Numbered from the stretch's first letter, positions 13,001 to 24,643 are shown. The stretch: DNA of 64,000 nt from Synanceia verrucosa (GCA_029721515.1 CM056570.1:5366601-5430600), one strand, 5' to 3'. Numbers and translations are program-made. Notes: a model not told the origin generated them from the letters alone.

Positions 13001-16000
13001 TCAATCTGTAACAGCTATCATGTGAGGAGAGCTCAGGGCCAGTTTCTTGACAACATGATTCACTAAAAGAGGTAATTGGGAAGAGTGGCGCTCTGGAAGA
13101 CTTCCATCTGTGCGAGTTAAGAGATAGTTTGGAGAGTCGAAATAGGCCCATAATCAATCCACTTAAAGGAGGATTAATGTTACAGGAAGGATTTGTGGTA
13201 ATGCCAACCACTTTTTCCTGACTTCTAGTTTTTGTCAAACGGCGTAACATGAGAGATAAAAAGAGCATCCATGTTTGTGAATCTTCCATTATCAGGAAAT
13301 CCAGAGAAGTAGCTCTGCAACTACTTTTGTGAAGGTTATAATGTTTTTACTCGCATGGTTTTCTCTTCCATATAAATACAGGAAATGTTTGGTGTTCAGT
13401 GTTTAGGTGTTGACTGCAGCTGTCCTGTCTGTGCTCTTTCCTAGATGACCCCACTGTTCAGGGCCTGGATAAGTCCCGGCATCTACAAACAGGAGAGATG
13501 ATTATAATTGTGGTGGTCTTGGTCATGTGGGCAGGTAGGTTTGCACTCTGTCTGGACTTAACAATAATGCCTAAAATGGTCTTAAAGGAATCAAAGTGAA
13601 AGAAGAGGAAGAACACTTAGGTGTGACAGTATATTTATATCTGAACATATGATAGAACAATACATATTTGAGGCCTTCATATATATATCTCATCCTTTAT
13701 GCTTATCTCATTGTGTCTACCTTTAAAGGGTTATTAATGGTCTTATTGGAAATTTAATAGGATCTAATATCTATAAATCCAATGTAAAGCACAGGGTGTT
13801 ATTGACCAGTTGTTATCAATATTGAAATGGAATAAAAATCCTGCTAAATAAGCTAAAACATAATTGGACCTTTCCACTGGAACGGCAACGTTTTAGCAGT
13901 TACAGTCACCCTCAGTGATATAGAATAATGGTGCACATCTGACAGGTTTCACATGATAGATTATCTTGAAGTGACATCAATATACCACCCAATAAGATGC
14001 TAATCAATCGCCAGTCATCCAGAGCAGGACCTATAAGATGCCTGTTAAGTGAAAAGTCCAAAACCTTAAAGAATGAATGCGCCACCATTGTCCCTTTTCA
14101 CCATCTTGGTTTTCTAAGCATCAAGGCTCTCCACCCATGTGTGAGTTTCTACTCCTCTGAAGAATTGTGTTGATTAATGAAGTGTTAAGACACAATGAGA
14201 AGTGGTATAACTGACAGGCTGCCAGGAGTGGGACTTCCCACCCCGAGCACCAGAGTGAGATGTTAAATAATACTACTGAGAGAAATCAAAGCAACACGGA
14301 GGCTGTGAACAGTGGGAGTGAAAGAATAAAACACATTCATAATGGACCGCTCATTTGCAGCCGGTCCAGTTTAAAGTCACCTTTTTCCCTTTAGCTCATG
14401 AAACAACAAGAACCTTCAAACAATTACAATCTACAATCTTTTTTTTCTTCTGCATGTATTTGTTATTTCCAGTCCTTATTTCCAATGTAATTGGTATGTT
14501 TTTCCTTTTATCTTTTACCTCTGTTCCTTTGTGCTGCTCGGTCTGAAAAAAGTAAACAGAATTATAAAGCAATTAGCAAATTGCTGCTATCTACCTACTA
14601 TGTTATATAATGTCTCTGTGCAATGGGGGTCTACTATTTGAAAAAAATGCTTGAAAAAAAAAATACACCAAATTTGCCAAATGTCACAGTAAAAAGTATA
14701 ACAATAAACTCTAATAAACCATTGAAAAGAAGACGAATCACTTCTCAGATTCTACATAGGAAAACAAACCGGTGGAAACACTCACCATGAACGTCTCTGC
14801 TACACAAAAACAATGACATATATCCGCAACATCGCAAAGCGATGTTTAACATGGTGCATGAATAACAATTTGTTCATTAACACGCTTCTATTTCTCATAG
14901 GTGCCTAGTCGTCATTACCAGAAATCTGTATCAGTTTCTGAATATTTAATGATATGATTCTCATAGAAATGCAGAACCTCATCCAGTAATCATCCAAACT
15001 GGAGGCAGAGCTGCATCTGGCAGATTGCATATTGTAGCAAACTCTAGGGAGAATTACTGTCTTCCAAGCGTTCAGATAAAGGCGCCGCCATGACGCTCCC
15101 CTGGGAGCAGAATTCCATTATCCACATGGCCTTTCAGCGTGCTAGGAAGTGGTGACATGCCTGTGAGTGACAGTCGCCACCTCACCACTGAATTTCTGTG
15201 TGTGTGTGTGTGTGTGTGTGTTGCACATGTGCCCATCTCTCACATCCCGGCAGCGGTGATTGCCCTGTTCTGCCGGCAGTATGACATCATCAAGGACAAC
15301 GACTCCAGCAACAACAAGGAGAAGGCCAAGCCGTCGTCAGAGAGGAGCACGCCGGAGCACCACAGTGGAGGTCTGCTGAGGAGCAAGGTGAGCGCCATGT
15401 GTCGACTCTTTAATCCAGCTGCATATGAACAGAAACGTGACTATATACAGTATGAACCAGCTCCACCACCACCCTGTAATTGAAGCTGCTTAATGGAACA
15501 CAGCTGTCATTATAATTATTTACACATTTTCTTTTCCCACTGTCAAAATGTCTTTTTCGTTATTGTTTAGCATGATACTGTTTGCAAAACAAACTTCCTG
15601 CAGAAACAGAGAATAACATGAAGTAATCTATTGTTCTCGGATGACTCACACTAACATTAAGCATCATCTCTTTGGCACCTCACCCCGGTATTGACATGAT
15701 TACTGTAGTTTTGTATGATCCAGACACAGCTGAGCTTCTAATATGCAGTGATTAATGATGGATTTATTGGAAAAGTGGAACAATATGTAGCAGCTGCACA
15801 TATAAACTCGAACTTTCTCTCTCGAGCTTCTCTTCTGCACATTCTCATGGAAGATAGATTAACAACGAGCGGCTGTTCCTGTGATTAAACTTCAAGACAT
15901 GAATTGATGAATTTATTTGATTAGCAAATGCAATTTGCTTGTGGAGGCATGTGGAGAATGCGTATGTATGTTTAATTAGAAAATATATTTTCCTGTAAAT

Positions 16001-17572
16001 TTTAATGAATAAATAATTGGTTACTGTTAACTATTTGAGTATTTGTGAAAGCTGGAACACTAAAAAAACAACATGGAAATGATCTAAATGTCAAGCTTCA
16101 AATCTAGAGTCCACAACCTAGTGGGTGACATCACAGTAACTACATCCACTTCTTAAATATGGTCTGTTTTTGTAGACCATCCATCCATCCATCCATCTCC
16201 TCACGTAGGGTAGGCACATAGAGACAGACAACCAGTCACACATTCATGCCTACGGACAGTTTAAATTAGCCAATTAACCTAATACCCATGCATGTTTTTG
16301 GATGGTGGGAGGAAGCCAGAGTACCAGAGAGAACCCACACAGACACAGGCTGGGAAGTTTCTAGACCATCCATCCATCCATTATCTACCGCTTATCCTCA
16401 TAGGATCGCGGGGGGGCTGGAGCCTATCCCAGCTGTCTTAGGGTGAAAGGCAGGGTACACCCTGGACAAGTCGCCACCTCATCGCAGGACACATAGAAAC
16501 AGACAACCATTCACACTCACATTCACACCTACGGTCAATTTAAATTAGCCAATTAACCTAATCCCCATGCATGTTTTTGGATGGTGGGAGGAAGCCGGAG
16601 TACCCAGAGAGAACCCATGCACACACGGGGAGAACATGCAGTTTCTAGACCATGCTATGTAAATGCTTTCCACTTTCTGGTAACAACTCAAGCAGTAAAG
16701 ATGACAGTAACCCCAACAGATTTAAGCACAGAAACCTCCAGGGATCCATTCCTTAACCAAAGCCTCCAACAGTGCAAAACACTGATAAAACACAAACAAG
16801 CAGCATATACTGTATTTTATGTAAAATATGTTACGTGCACCAGGTTTATGAAACTTCTATTAAACAATAGACCAATTCATGTCTTGAAACATAAAATCAA
16901 GACACAGATGAAGGTGAGTGTGTGAAAAAATGCCATTAAAAATGATCAGACAGCAGCAGACGGATGAATGCAGTCACAGCTCAGTAATGAGGCTGTGACC
17001 GATCGATAATCGAGGTCATTTGCATTGGAAGTGTTGACCTCTGGCTGGGATTTACAGCAGCAACATATTGAGTTTAAGTTCAGCTGAGGGGCGATCGTTG
17101 TAGGACTCCTCACATGTTGGCCTATCGCTCCCTCCAGCCCTCATTAGGAGGTTGGACGTTAATGTGAGGTTTCTGTCCGAGAAAGTTGCAATGAGGACTT
17201 GAAAACTCTCTCTAGTATCAGTCAATAGTTTATCCAGTTCAGCAGAAGTTTTAAAAGGGGATTATTCTAAATTAGTTCAGACTTCATGATTCTCCCAAAT
17301 CATTGTATGACCATGTTGATAGGCGTTACGTGTCATCATAAGTGTATTATTACCATGATATTAGATATTACATACAGAATTTAAATAATAATACCTGCAT
17401 TCACAGCTCCTCTGCCAGATACCTTATTGGTTATCGTAACAGTGTTTTTGTGTTCTATGATTACAGTGTCTTTATTGTAGAGGAGAAATAAAATAGCAAT
17501 CATGATTTCTATTATTTTTTTCTGTTGCAGTTTCATCCTTCTGTGCCGTCCATCAACATCATCGAAGTTTGA
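1..17572 (+). CDS. fndc4: fndc4, fibronectin type III domain-containing protein 4 (six exons, 5' end outside window)
   Basis: The CDS joins 1-51, 6239-6354, 8120-8324, 13445-13534, 15254-15387 and 17531-17572; every junction is GT-AG and every phase fits. About 211 residues are visible; human FNDC4 is about 234, so only the first residues are missing. In order: the end of a hydrophobic signal peptide, one FN3 domain (starting RPPAPVNVSV), a linker, one transmembrane helix (IIIVVVLVMWAAVIALF), and a tail containing CRQYDIIKDN and ending INIIEV. Three N-glycosylation sequons are visible (NVS, NTT, NSS). The family makes type I membrane proteins whose ectodomain can be shed as a signalling factor; FNDC4 is reported to be anti-inflammatory. 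VHFRTLKK.DRFPSNSS and the GLDKSR..LQTGE linker match FNDC4 rather than FNDC5, though the STPEH..GGLLRSK tail resembles FNDC5. Whether it is the fish a or b copy cannot be told from this window. Confidence 0.9.
52..6238 (+). other. fndc4: fndc4 intron 1
   Basis: About 6.2 kb running from a gtaagt donor to a ttccctcag acceptor. I see no further exon and no recognisable mobile element. It is AT-rich unique-looking sequence with short A/T homopolymers. Position and length are typical of a first intron that could hold enhancers, but none can be named from sequence alone. Confidence 0.7.
6239..6354 (+). CDS. fndc4: fndc4 exon 2: first half of FN3 domain
   Basis: Begins with two bases of a split codon and ends in phase 0 at SISQQ. 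It encodes PVNVSVMHL and TVSWEVPEGD with the core FN3 Trp, and one NVS sequon. The donor is gtaaga. The FN3 split between exons 2 and 3 matches FNDC4/FNDC5 gene structure. Confidence 0.95.
7012..7055. repeat. (TA)n microsatellite
   Basis: About 22 uninterrupted TA units in fndc4 intron 2. Probably length-polymorphic. Confidence 0.95.
7395..7860. repeat. probable dispersed repeat rich in CATACTA/TAGTATG words
   Basis: The block opens with gttgcgtccgatattccata. It carries repeated short words on both strands (catactatac, tagtatgcat, atagtatgcacc, gtactattggg, gcatactcaaac) and a cggaagtgac / ccggaaat pair. This resembles common teleost non-autonomous DNA elements with palindromic ends. Exact ends and family are not clear. 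Confidence 0.45.
8120..8324 (+). CDS. fndc4: fndc4 exon 3: second half of FN3 domain and start of stalk
   Basis: Reads RQDGHMQRFIREVNTT, then the core LWDLEEETDYIIQVQSIG strand region, then VHFRTLKKTDRFPSNSSNQ. It ends with one base of a split codon before the gtacag donor. It carries the NTT and NSS sequons. VHFRTLK and FPSNSS are the FNDC4-type residues that separate it from FNDC5. Confidence 0.95.
8588..8942 (+). mobile_element. tRNA-derived SINE, near full length
   Basis: The head carries RNA polymerase III internal promoter boxes: an A-box-like tggtgtagtggttagc near 8599 and a perfect B box ggttcgaatcc at 8641-8651. The body has the cgtgggttctctctgggtac and ttaactggctaattta blocks seen in the other copies here, and the element ends in a (GGAT)n tail. 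This is a common teleost SINE design: an inactive-looking retroposed copy, non-coding, mobilised in trans by a LINE. No clear target-site duplication was found. Confidence 0.85.
10850..10897. repeat. terminal fragment of the piggyBac-like MITE family
   Basis: Reads tggcacgttctg, then an A run, then acagctggtactcaaagagttaag. This matches the right end of the 53.3 kb MITE (acagctggcacacaaagagttaa). Only the terminal part is recognisable. Confidence 0.5.
13445..13534 (+). CDS. fndc4: fndc4 exon 4: stalk and start of transmembrane helix
   Basis: Opens with a split Asp codon and encodes GLDKSRHLQTGEMIIIVVVL and the first part of the membrane helix, ending in phase 1 before gtaggt. The GLD.....LQTGE linker is the FNDC4 form; the equivalent FNDC5 segment differs. 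Confidence 0.95.
13535..15253 (+). other. fndc4: fndc4 intron 4
   Basis: About 1.7 kb. AT-rich, with a (TG)n tract close to its 3' end. No gene or complete mobile element was recognised. Confidence 0.7.
15197..15221 (+). repeat. (TG)n microsatellite next to splice acceptor
   Basis: About 12 TG units ending some 30 bases before the exon 5 acceptor (catcccggcag). UG repeats this close to an acceptor can bind splicing regulators such as CELF or TDP-43 proteins. That effect is inferred, not shown. Confidence 0.9.
15254..15387 (+). CDS. fndc4: fndc4 exon 5: end of membrane helix and cytoplasmic tail
   Basis: Completes the helix with AVIALF, then the strongly conserved CRQYDIIKDNDSSNNKEKAK, then STPEHHSGGLLRSK. 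Ends in phase 0 before gtgagc. The juxtamembrane CRQYDIIKDN is nearly invariant in FNDC4 and FNDC5. Confidence 0.97.
16181..16355 (-). mobile_element. 5'-truncated SINE copy (first of a tandem pair)
   Basis: Begins with the reverse complement of the GGAT tail (ccatccatcc) and runs through ttaaattagccaattaacct and gtttttggatggtgggagga, the body of the 8.6 kb SINE in reverse. The tRNA-like head is missing, as is the tail-proximal block with the gggtgaaaggcagggtacac word. It is flanked by gtagaccat on the left and ctagaccat on the right. Confidence 0.75.
16370..16639 (-). mobile_element. 5'-truncated SINE copy with 14-bp target duplication
   Basis: Same family and orientation as the preceding copy, but longer, with the gctggagcctatcccagctg and gggtgaaaggcagggtacac blocks. 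It stops at gagaacatgc, before the tRNA-like head. It is bounded by exact copies of agtttctagaccat at 16356-16369 and 16640-16653, which is a target-site duplication. Confidence 0.8.
17531..17572 (+). CDS. fndc4: fndc4 exon 6: C-terminal 13 residues and stop
   Basis: After ctgttgcag the exon reads FHPSVPSINIIEV and TGA. The PS(I/V)N.I(E/D) ending is the conserved FNDC4/FNDC5 C-terminus, with PDZ-ligand-like hydrophobic last residues. Confidence 0.95.
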   Translation, partial: FHPSVPSINIIEV

Positions 17573-18265
17573 GAAGAAGGAAGCTGAAGTTAAATTCCTC
17601 TCTATCTTCTGCCATCAATGCATTTCCAACCTTTCTCACTGATGTGAACAAAAGCAGGAAACATGGTCATCAGTGAATGAGGTCAGCTGAGGCTGTCTTT
17701 GCAAAAGACACACATGCATGTACACAGTATTTGTAGGAAAACACTAAACTACAGACACACACACACTATACAGTACTATCAGAAACCTACTTGTGCAGGT
17801 TTTATAGTACATAAACTGATGTTAACCCTTGGTGCAGAGGACTTTGCCAGGTGCTTGGTATGTTATTGCAATATAAAACACACAACCATCTCTGGGAGGC
17901 CGGTCTACACCACTTAAAATTCGCTGTGTATTTTTGATATTGGCACGTGCGTTTAGACATGTTCACCTATTATAGACCGCTCTGACTAAATCAACGTTTT
18001 ACCACTTCATAAAATAGTGTTAATATATTGTCTGTATATTATCTGACTGCTGTGAGCAGACTGTTGATAAGGTGGGACAGCAAATACATGTGATCATTTG
18101 TGTTAATCTTTTCTAATATAAAATACCATTTTCTGTACAGCATTTTACTTTTTCATATTTCAGAAACAGCAAACGTGTCTGTACATATTGCATTCATTTA
18201 CTAAAGTTGCATGCAGGTCATTTGTAGAATAGCATCGGATGTGCATTCTAAGTTAGAGAAATAAA
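17573..18265 (+). other. fndc4: fndc4 3' UTR (approximate end)
   Basis: Sequence after the stop codon, extended to the first good poly(A) signal. Further signals at about 18326, 18410 and 18430 could give longer forms. No coding sequence is seen. Confidence 0.5.
18260..18265 (+). terminator. fndc4: candidate poly(A) signal AATAAA for fndc4
   Basis: AATAAA about 690 bases after the stop. Two more copies lie near 18326 (leading into an A run) and at 18410-18435. Which one is used cannot be told from sequence. Confidence 0.45.
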
Positions 18266-18325
18266 CATGATTGCAGTCCTGTGAAGCCGTTCACGTTTAC
18301 GTCTACTCTGCCTGCTTTTAGGGAA

Positions 18326-18347
18326 AATAAAAAAAAAAAAAAAAAAA
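18326..18347 (+). repeat. poly(A) run
   Basis: A run of about 18 A following AATA. Could be a microsatellite or the remains of a retroposed tail. Confidence 0.8.
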
Positions 18348-18734
18348 TGTATCTGGTGTTTCATGAAAAATCTTGTACATTTCCTGACAACTGTATTCCC
18401 TGAAGTGCAAAATAAAGTTGCAGCTAATGTAATAAAGTTTCTCTTAATCATTTCCACTGTGCACAAAATGAACTTTCAACACAAAATGCTCATCAAATGT
18501 TACAAAGATGCATTTCCTGCATTAAATGCTGGCCCGAGACTTATAGTACAGCAGAAAAGAGCACTCCATGGACTAAATACTTGCTAAGTTGCATCATAAA
18601 AATTGTAACAAGGTAAAACCTTCAAGTGCTACAAATTCATTAGCTAATAATATGGTGGTTCAATTATTACTGTTTCCTTCATTTTGAGGAACAAAGTGCA
18701 TATAGTGCAGAAAAGGGTACGATATTTTTGCACA

Positions 18735-19130
18735 TTTGCTCTAATTGATGACATCTAGTGGCTTGGTTGCAGATTGCAACCAACTAATGGCGGTGCAAAA
18801 AAAGTGGTGATGCCGTTTGCTTCGCTCAGAGGTCATCCTCACCATAACTACATACTTTGGAACAAAGTGAAGCCAGCAGTAACAGTTTTATACTCTGCAG
18901 TTCTCATTACTACAGTTTCACAATGTAAAAATGCAAAAGGATCCCACTAGTGTTTGGTTTGTCTGTTCTGGGCTACTGTAGAAACATGGCAGCGCAACAT
19001 GGCGGACTCACCACCTATAAATAAAGGATTCATTCTAATCCAATGAAAACACAAGAATTCTTAGTTTAGATGATCATACACCATGATGAAAATACAGTTA
19101 TGATGATTATACTCCATTCCTGTTCATACA
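18735..19130. repeat. dispersed teleost repeat (fragment)
   Basis: Contains a run of words I associate with a common percomorph interspersed repeat: gacatctagtgg, gcagattgcaaccaac, ggctactgtagaaacatggc, agcgcaacatggcgg, then an AT-rich part with gatgattatactccattcctg. No coding capacity or clear termini. Family assignment rests on memory of similar repeats. Confidence 0.5.
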
Positions 19131-21389
19131 CACTGAACCGTTAAGTAAGCTTAGATACTGGACAACATTATGCATAAATGAGCATAAATAAAATGAGCTT
19201 CCCGATCAAATTCATAGACACAAGTAAGTAAAACATACTGCAGGTATGATACCGGAGAGAAAGCTACATAATTCTGCTGGGATTGCGATGTGATGTAAGG
19301 ATTAGGCAAGGATTTTGAAAAGATCAGCAATGTCTTGTTAAAGCTCTTCAATTCAAAAAAGACAAATGGCTGCCATAATGCTCTCAATGATATTGTGCTA
19401 ATTTGACCAGGAGAAAAGGACTGAACGATGAACTGCTGCTAACTCCACTGTTATTACTGGATCTATCTGTTTATGTGATATTTACTATAATAAAACATAT
19501 ATTAATAACTAAGATAGAACTGCTACATTTCTCCACAATGAAGCAGAAGTTGGGGGACAAGTCTGTCTGCTCCACTTCACATTTACTCAATCATTTTGCC
19601 TAAAATCTAAAACGTTCATGAAGAAAATGTAATTACACAGACATATATAAGAATACAGCTCATCCTGAAATAGAAAGTCATCACAGCCTCCTGGAGATTA
19701 ATAGGTAATATTGTGCACCCTCTTTTTTCTCCTTAACTCTGTCTCTGCAGATTTCTCTCCATTAATCGTTTCAGGTGATTTATAGGCTGTTGTTACAGCT
19801 GAGATAAGCTTGGTATAGATGTGATTCAGAGAGCCAAGTATATACTGCACCTGTCAATAAATAGACCTAATATAGGAGTCTACTTTTAATGTAGTCTCCA
19901 TGTGCAGCAATATTAACAGCCTCCCCTGTTCTCCATATTTACTTTATTCCTACCAGGAAATATGAACAAGAAGACCTGACTTTGAAATAGAAGTAAAAAT
20001 GTACATTAAAAATCACTTAAGAAAAACCTATTCCTGGTAATGTTTAATGAGTTAAATTAAACTGCACAAATAGCAGAAAATAAACCAATGCATCACTGTT
20101 ATGTACTAAATAACCCCCACAGTCATTTATCCAACAGCAACGGGAACATTTACAGGTTATTTCCCTCCATATTCCAGCAGTTAAAATTTATTACTTTCTA
20201 CTTAAAGCATATCTGACCTCCACACGGCAACCTCAATATATTCTCAACATCAAAGGGTGCAACCATTATCAACACAACATTAAGCCATTAGAGCAGTGTG
20301 AAACTCCTCACTGGTAGCGAATTAGCCATTTCACTATAGTATTTAATAGACAATTTGCAATTAATGGTAGAGTATGAATAGTAAATGAGCTGTTCATCCC
20401 AGGGCACTGCAGTCAAATTAGACATTGATAATGAAGATACTGCCCGAAAGTTAAAAAAGACTTCCTAAAATAATATCTAGTGAATAATAAACTGTTTGTA
20501 ATGTGAGAATAAGGAGAAAAAAATGTGTCATCCCAGCCATTAATCTTCAGCACACTAAAATATTTAGTAAATGACACTACAGTTGGATTTGACTGATCAA
20601 AACAAAGCCAACATCGAATTAAAAACACAAAAATGTGGATTATAGTCACTAAACTAGTGCAGTGCCACAGCGCACAGAGGAAGCAAACAAACAGCAGCAA
20701 TACATGGTTTTCAATGCAGCTTCTCGCTCTCTAGAGATTTCTCTGAAAATCCCACAGTGCACTTCTTCTCTACAGCTTTTCTTTGGAGATCAGTGCGGGC
20801 TGGTTTCCCTCCTGAACAGAAGCGTGCTTCCACAACAAGTCTTCATTCACCGACAAGACTGGGTGATCACCGTAGAGTCTTCTAGATAGTCCAGTCCCCC
20901 AGGATTAGAAAGAGGCTACAACCTAAAAGTCTTCCTCCCCACAAACTGTTAAAACAGGCCAATGAATGTGAAATAAATCAAACATATTCTATGATTATGA
21001 ATGTGCACCACAAGCGATCATACCCCCAAATAGACTGGAGGCACACTGCCATGATGCAGCCTCTGTACAAATTAAAATGATATTTGCATAGCTCTACAAA
21101 CAGTCATCTGACTAAACACACAGAGAGAAGACCGTCTTATAAAACATACAGATTTGATTAGATTGGGTTTTATACCTGCAAAATATGAAAAAAATACTTT
21201 TCTGTGACGTGTTCCAGTTGAACATAAATATCAATACTTTACAACAGGTTTGTTTTTATAAATATTTTAATCCGTAATAATGCTATATGGTTATTGTTTT
21301 GTTAAGGTTTTACATGTCAATGATATGAATTTTCATTATAAATTATGTTTACGGGCTTTTACATGCTAGGTCAGTATTTTTGTGTGAAT

Positions 21390-21546
21390 GACACTGTCCA
21401 GTTCATCACAGGACACATAGAGACAGACAAAAACTCACACTCACACTCACACCTATGGACAATTTAAATTAGCCAATTAACCTAATCCCCATGTATGTTT
21501 TTGGATGGTGGGAGGAAGCCGGAGTACCCGGAGAGAACCCACGCAG
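21390..21546 (-). mobile_element. truncated SINE fragment
   Basis: Reverse-oriented piece of the same SINE family: cacaggacacatagagacag, ttaaattagccaattaacct, gtttttggatggtgggagga, and cggagagaacccacgcagg. Both the tail repeat and the tRNA-like head are missing. Confidence 0.75.
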
Positions 21547-24500
21547 GTTCAAGTTCATTTGAGTGTAAATAAAATTTGCCAAAAGGCATGTTCACAAATA
21601 TTGATTGAACTTTAAGAGGCCATTGAAATAACATATTGAAATTCTTAATTTAGGTGGCACTCCCCTTTAAAGATTAATCATTTAATTTGCGACTGAGAAA
21701 GAAAAGATGTTTTTGTTGCACCCGGTATGCATTATTTAGATTTTCAATCATTGGCTGGGGGCTGAATGAATAGAAATATCGACTTCTTGACTGTCCTTGT
21801 TTTGGATCGACCACAGCGAGCTGGAGAAACAGCATGGATTAAAATTTCATGTTTAAACTGAAATGTTGTGGACAGATGAGTTGAAGGGCAGCGATAAATA
21901 AATAAAGTTAAATAAAGTTCATGTTAGCTCTTGACTCTTTACAAAGATGATTGGTTGAAACTTGTCATTGATAGAATTACAGAGCATGATGAAATCAAAT
22001 TGATTTGCTACAAAAAGACACGTTGCAATCATATTGTCTGGCTCTGCTGAAGGCCAGCTGTATCTTTAGCAGGACACTGCGTATAACAGAAGAGTCAAAC
22101 AAAACACTGGATTCTGCACATGTGCCTCTTATATTCAATCCATGCAATGACATATTTGTACAAAGTCTTTTATTATGAATAAATATGTAACAAACCATAA
22201 CAGTTTCCAAATTCTGTACACTTGTTTACACTGCTTGTGTTCATACACAAATTGCTATTATCATAATAACACAACACTGTTGGAAACCCACTAATTGCAT
22301 AGATAGAAAATAAGCACCTTCTTTGAAAAGTAAACCGATAGTGTAAACATCTGTGGATAATTTGGGCAATAATAGCTGGCTTCAAACCTTCGCAGGCTGA
22401 TTTGTATTCAGTGCTTCTCCAGACACAAACACCTCCAAGTGCAGGTCTGTCCCACCGACCCCCCCCAACGTGGAAAATTCTCGGCTGCGCCAAAGACCCG
22501 CATCCATTCAAGATTCTGATACATGAAACAAAAATGTATACAAACCAATTCTAAATGATAACCCAGAAGATTAGGCATGCTTTTGCTTAAAAATCAATTA
22601 CAATGGCAAAATCTGGGTCAAGACATCCAAATGTAACATCTAATAATGTCTCTTACAGGTCTCTGCTTTACATAATAATGCAGCTTGTAGTGAAGCTGAA
22701 ACTCCAGCTTTTATCCTTATGAGTAAATGTGCTTCAAAACTGCTCCTGGACAACAGCCCATCTCTAAATATCACTCAGTAGCACTGAATCAGCGGACACT
22801 GAAGCATCCACACATAAATCAATCAGTCAATGACGGACCTGAAAAGGTGAGTAAATGTGGAAAAAATCATTCTCTACTAGGGAAAGATGTTCAAAAGAAA
22901 GGTAAGGCAAAATGACAACGTTTTGACGATGCACTCTGCTTATCAGTCTATACTAAAAATGCAAATATGGCTCTATAGATTCCCTATAGACATGCTGGAG
23001 GATATTTATGATAGCCAAAACAGTAAGTGGTCATGGAGTCTGTATTTCAGTCGATCAGGAACGAAACAATGCAATTAAGCTTCACGGTCTGACTTGATAA
23101 AGCCATCTAATTATTCAGCACCGGGTGTCATGACAACAACACCGAGCCCTCGCTACCTCCCGCCTCAGTCATGATGCCATGAATACAGAGAGGAGGAGCA
23201 CTTCAGCCAGACTGGGGCAAAATACATCCTCTTGACAGCGAACCTCATTTAAGCGGTGGATAAAAATAATTTGAGCGTTCATAGAGCAACAATTCATCTA
23301 CTGTATGATAAGACTTGGGACAAAGGATGTGTTTTGTGGCAAATATTGCAGTTAAAAGAGAAAAATGAGAACGGTGTCGATTACTGTGACAGGTGATAAA
23401 CAACTTCAGAATTTCAAATTTTGGAAAAAGTAAAGCAATTCTTGCAGCAATGAAAATCACACATGATTATATTTGTACAAATTGTCTAACCTAATGCAAA
23501 ACATAAGCATCTACACTTTCACATCTCAAGAGTGATAAATATTTTTTAAAAAAACAACCCGTGTGAAGCCCTGGTTCTATTAATCCTACTTCATGTATAA
23601 TGATACAATATGCATACATAAATTACACGGCTCTGACATTGAAAAAATACAGCATATGGAAATAGGTCTCTTTACTCTAGTAGTCTGGTCTCACCATACA
23701 CTTGTCCTTGTATCCTTAGCTCACTGCTTTTCTTTAACAGTAGCATCATCTTTGTGTACAGTACAGCTGCAGCTGATTGACTGAGGAGGCGACAGGATGG
23801 AAAATTATATTATGTTATTATATTATATTTATGTAAAATAGCAGTGAAATTGATAGTTGCAGGAATGCCCGCCTGTTTCTGCGACAGAAAGGTTTGCTGT
23901 TGTGTTGAGTGCTGAAGAATGTGTTGTCTTTAAATTGAAAACAATCTATTAACAGTATTAACATAAAGCAAGCATCAGAGTTATGAAGGGTGAACTCATT
24001 TTGATTACTGAATGATCCACATTGTTTTTCTTCATTTCTGAAACCACATTAGAACATGCACACCTTAAAGGTGCAGTCCTTTAAGTCTGATTTTTCACTG
24101 TTTTTCGCTGTTTTTCACAGTTATAATGTCCTCTGTGCCTCCAAAGTCTGTGATAATAACCCAAATGATGTCATAGTGATGTCATCAGGATTATCTTCGG
24201 TTTAACTCAAAGTCTGTCTTGAGAACAAACTAAGAGCTTAGAGCTTGGAATAAATGAGTGTTTAACGGCAGGAAAAATCTAAGACACAAGCTTTTAGAGC
24301 TCAGTTCAATAATAAGTACAGTACTTTTGATCTGTATTTTTCTAGACTTTTGAGTAACCCAGCATTATGAAAGTGCTGTATTACTATCACTGGAGGAATC
24401 CTTGAAATGCCAAGCTGCTAATGGTTTACACTAATGGTTTAGTTTACTGGATGCATTACTCAGACTGAAAGTGTGTGACGCTACAAAGCAAAACAAGGTT

Positions 24501-24613
24501 CATTCTTGACCTTCCAAGGCTATCAGTCACATCTCATGGCCTTCCTCAGCAGATAAAGACACTCTGTTGTCACTGTAATTGTTTAGGTTGTTTACACACA
24601 ACCTAATGGGTGA

Positions 24614-24643
24614 TTTATTTCTATTAGATAATGTACATTTATT
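24614..24643 (-). terminator. ldlrap1: candidate poly(A) signals for ldlrap1
   Basis: Two AATAAA hexamers on the minus strand (24614-24619 and 24638-24643), about 710-740 bases past the stop. More distal signals exist, so the true 3' end is uncertain. Confidence 0.4.

Larger units (their letters stand above)
8325..13444 (+). other. fndc4: fndc4 intron 3
   Basis: About 5.1 kb. It holds a tRNA-derived SINE (8588-8942) and a short fragment related to the piggyBac-like MITE (about 10850-10897). The rest is unassigned AT-rich sequence. The 144-codon minus-strand open frame at 12855-13289 has no recognisable protein features. Confidence 0.7.
15388..17530 (+). other. fndc4: fndc4 intron 5
   Basis: About 2.1 kb. 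Contains two 5'-truncated SINE copies in tandem (16181-16355 and 16370-16639). Ends in a long T-rich tract and the ctgttgcag acceptor. Confidence 0.7.

Noticed and set aside
12855..13289. 144-codon minus-strand open frame in fndc4 intron 3
   Set aside because: Antisense to a spliced gene, no known domain, composition like random AT-rich sequence, and no supporting splice or start context.
24064..24084. Palindromic TTAAAGGTGCAGTCCTTTAA as a possible regulatory site
   Set aside because: The ends match the TTAAAGG repeat family seen elsewhere in the window; most likely a relic of such an element.
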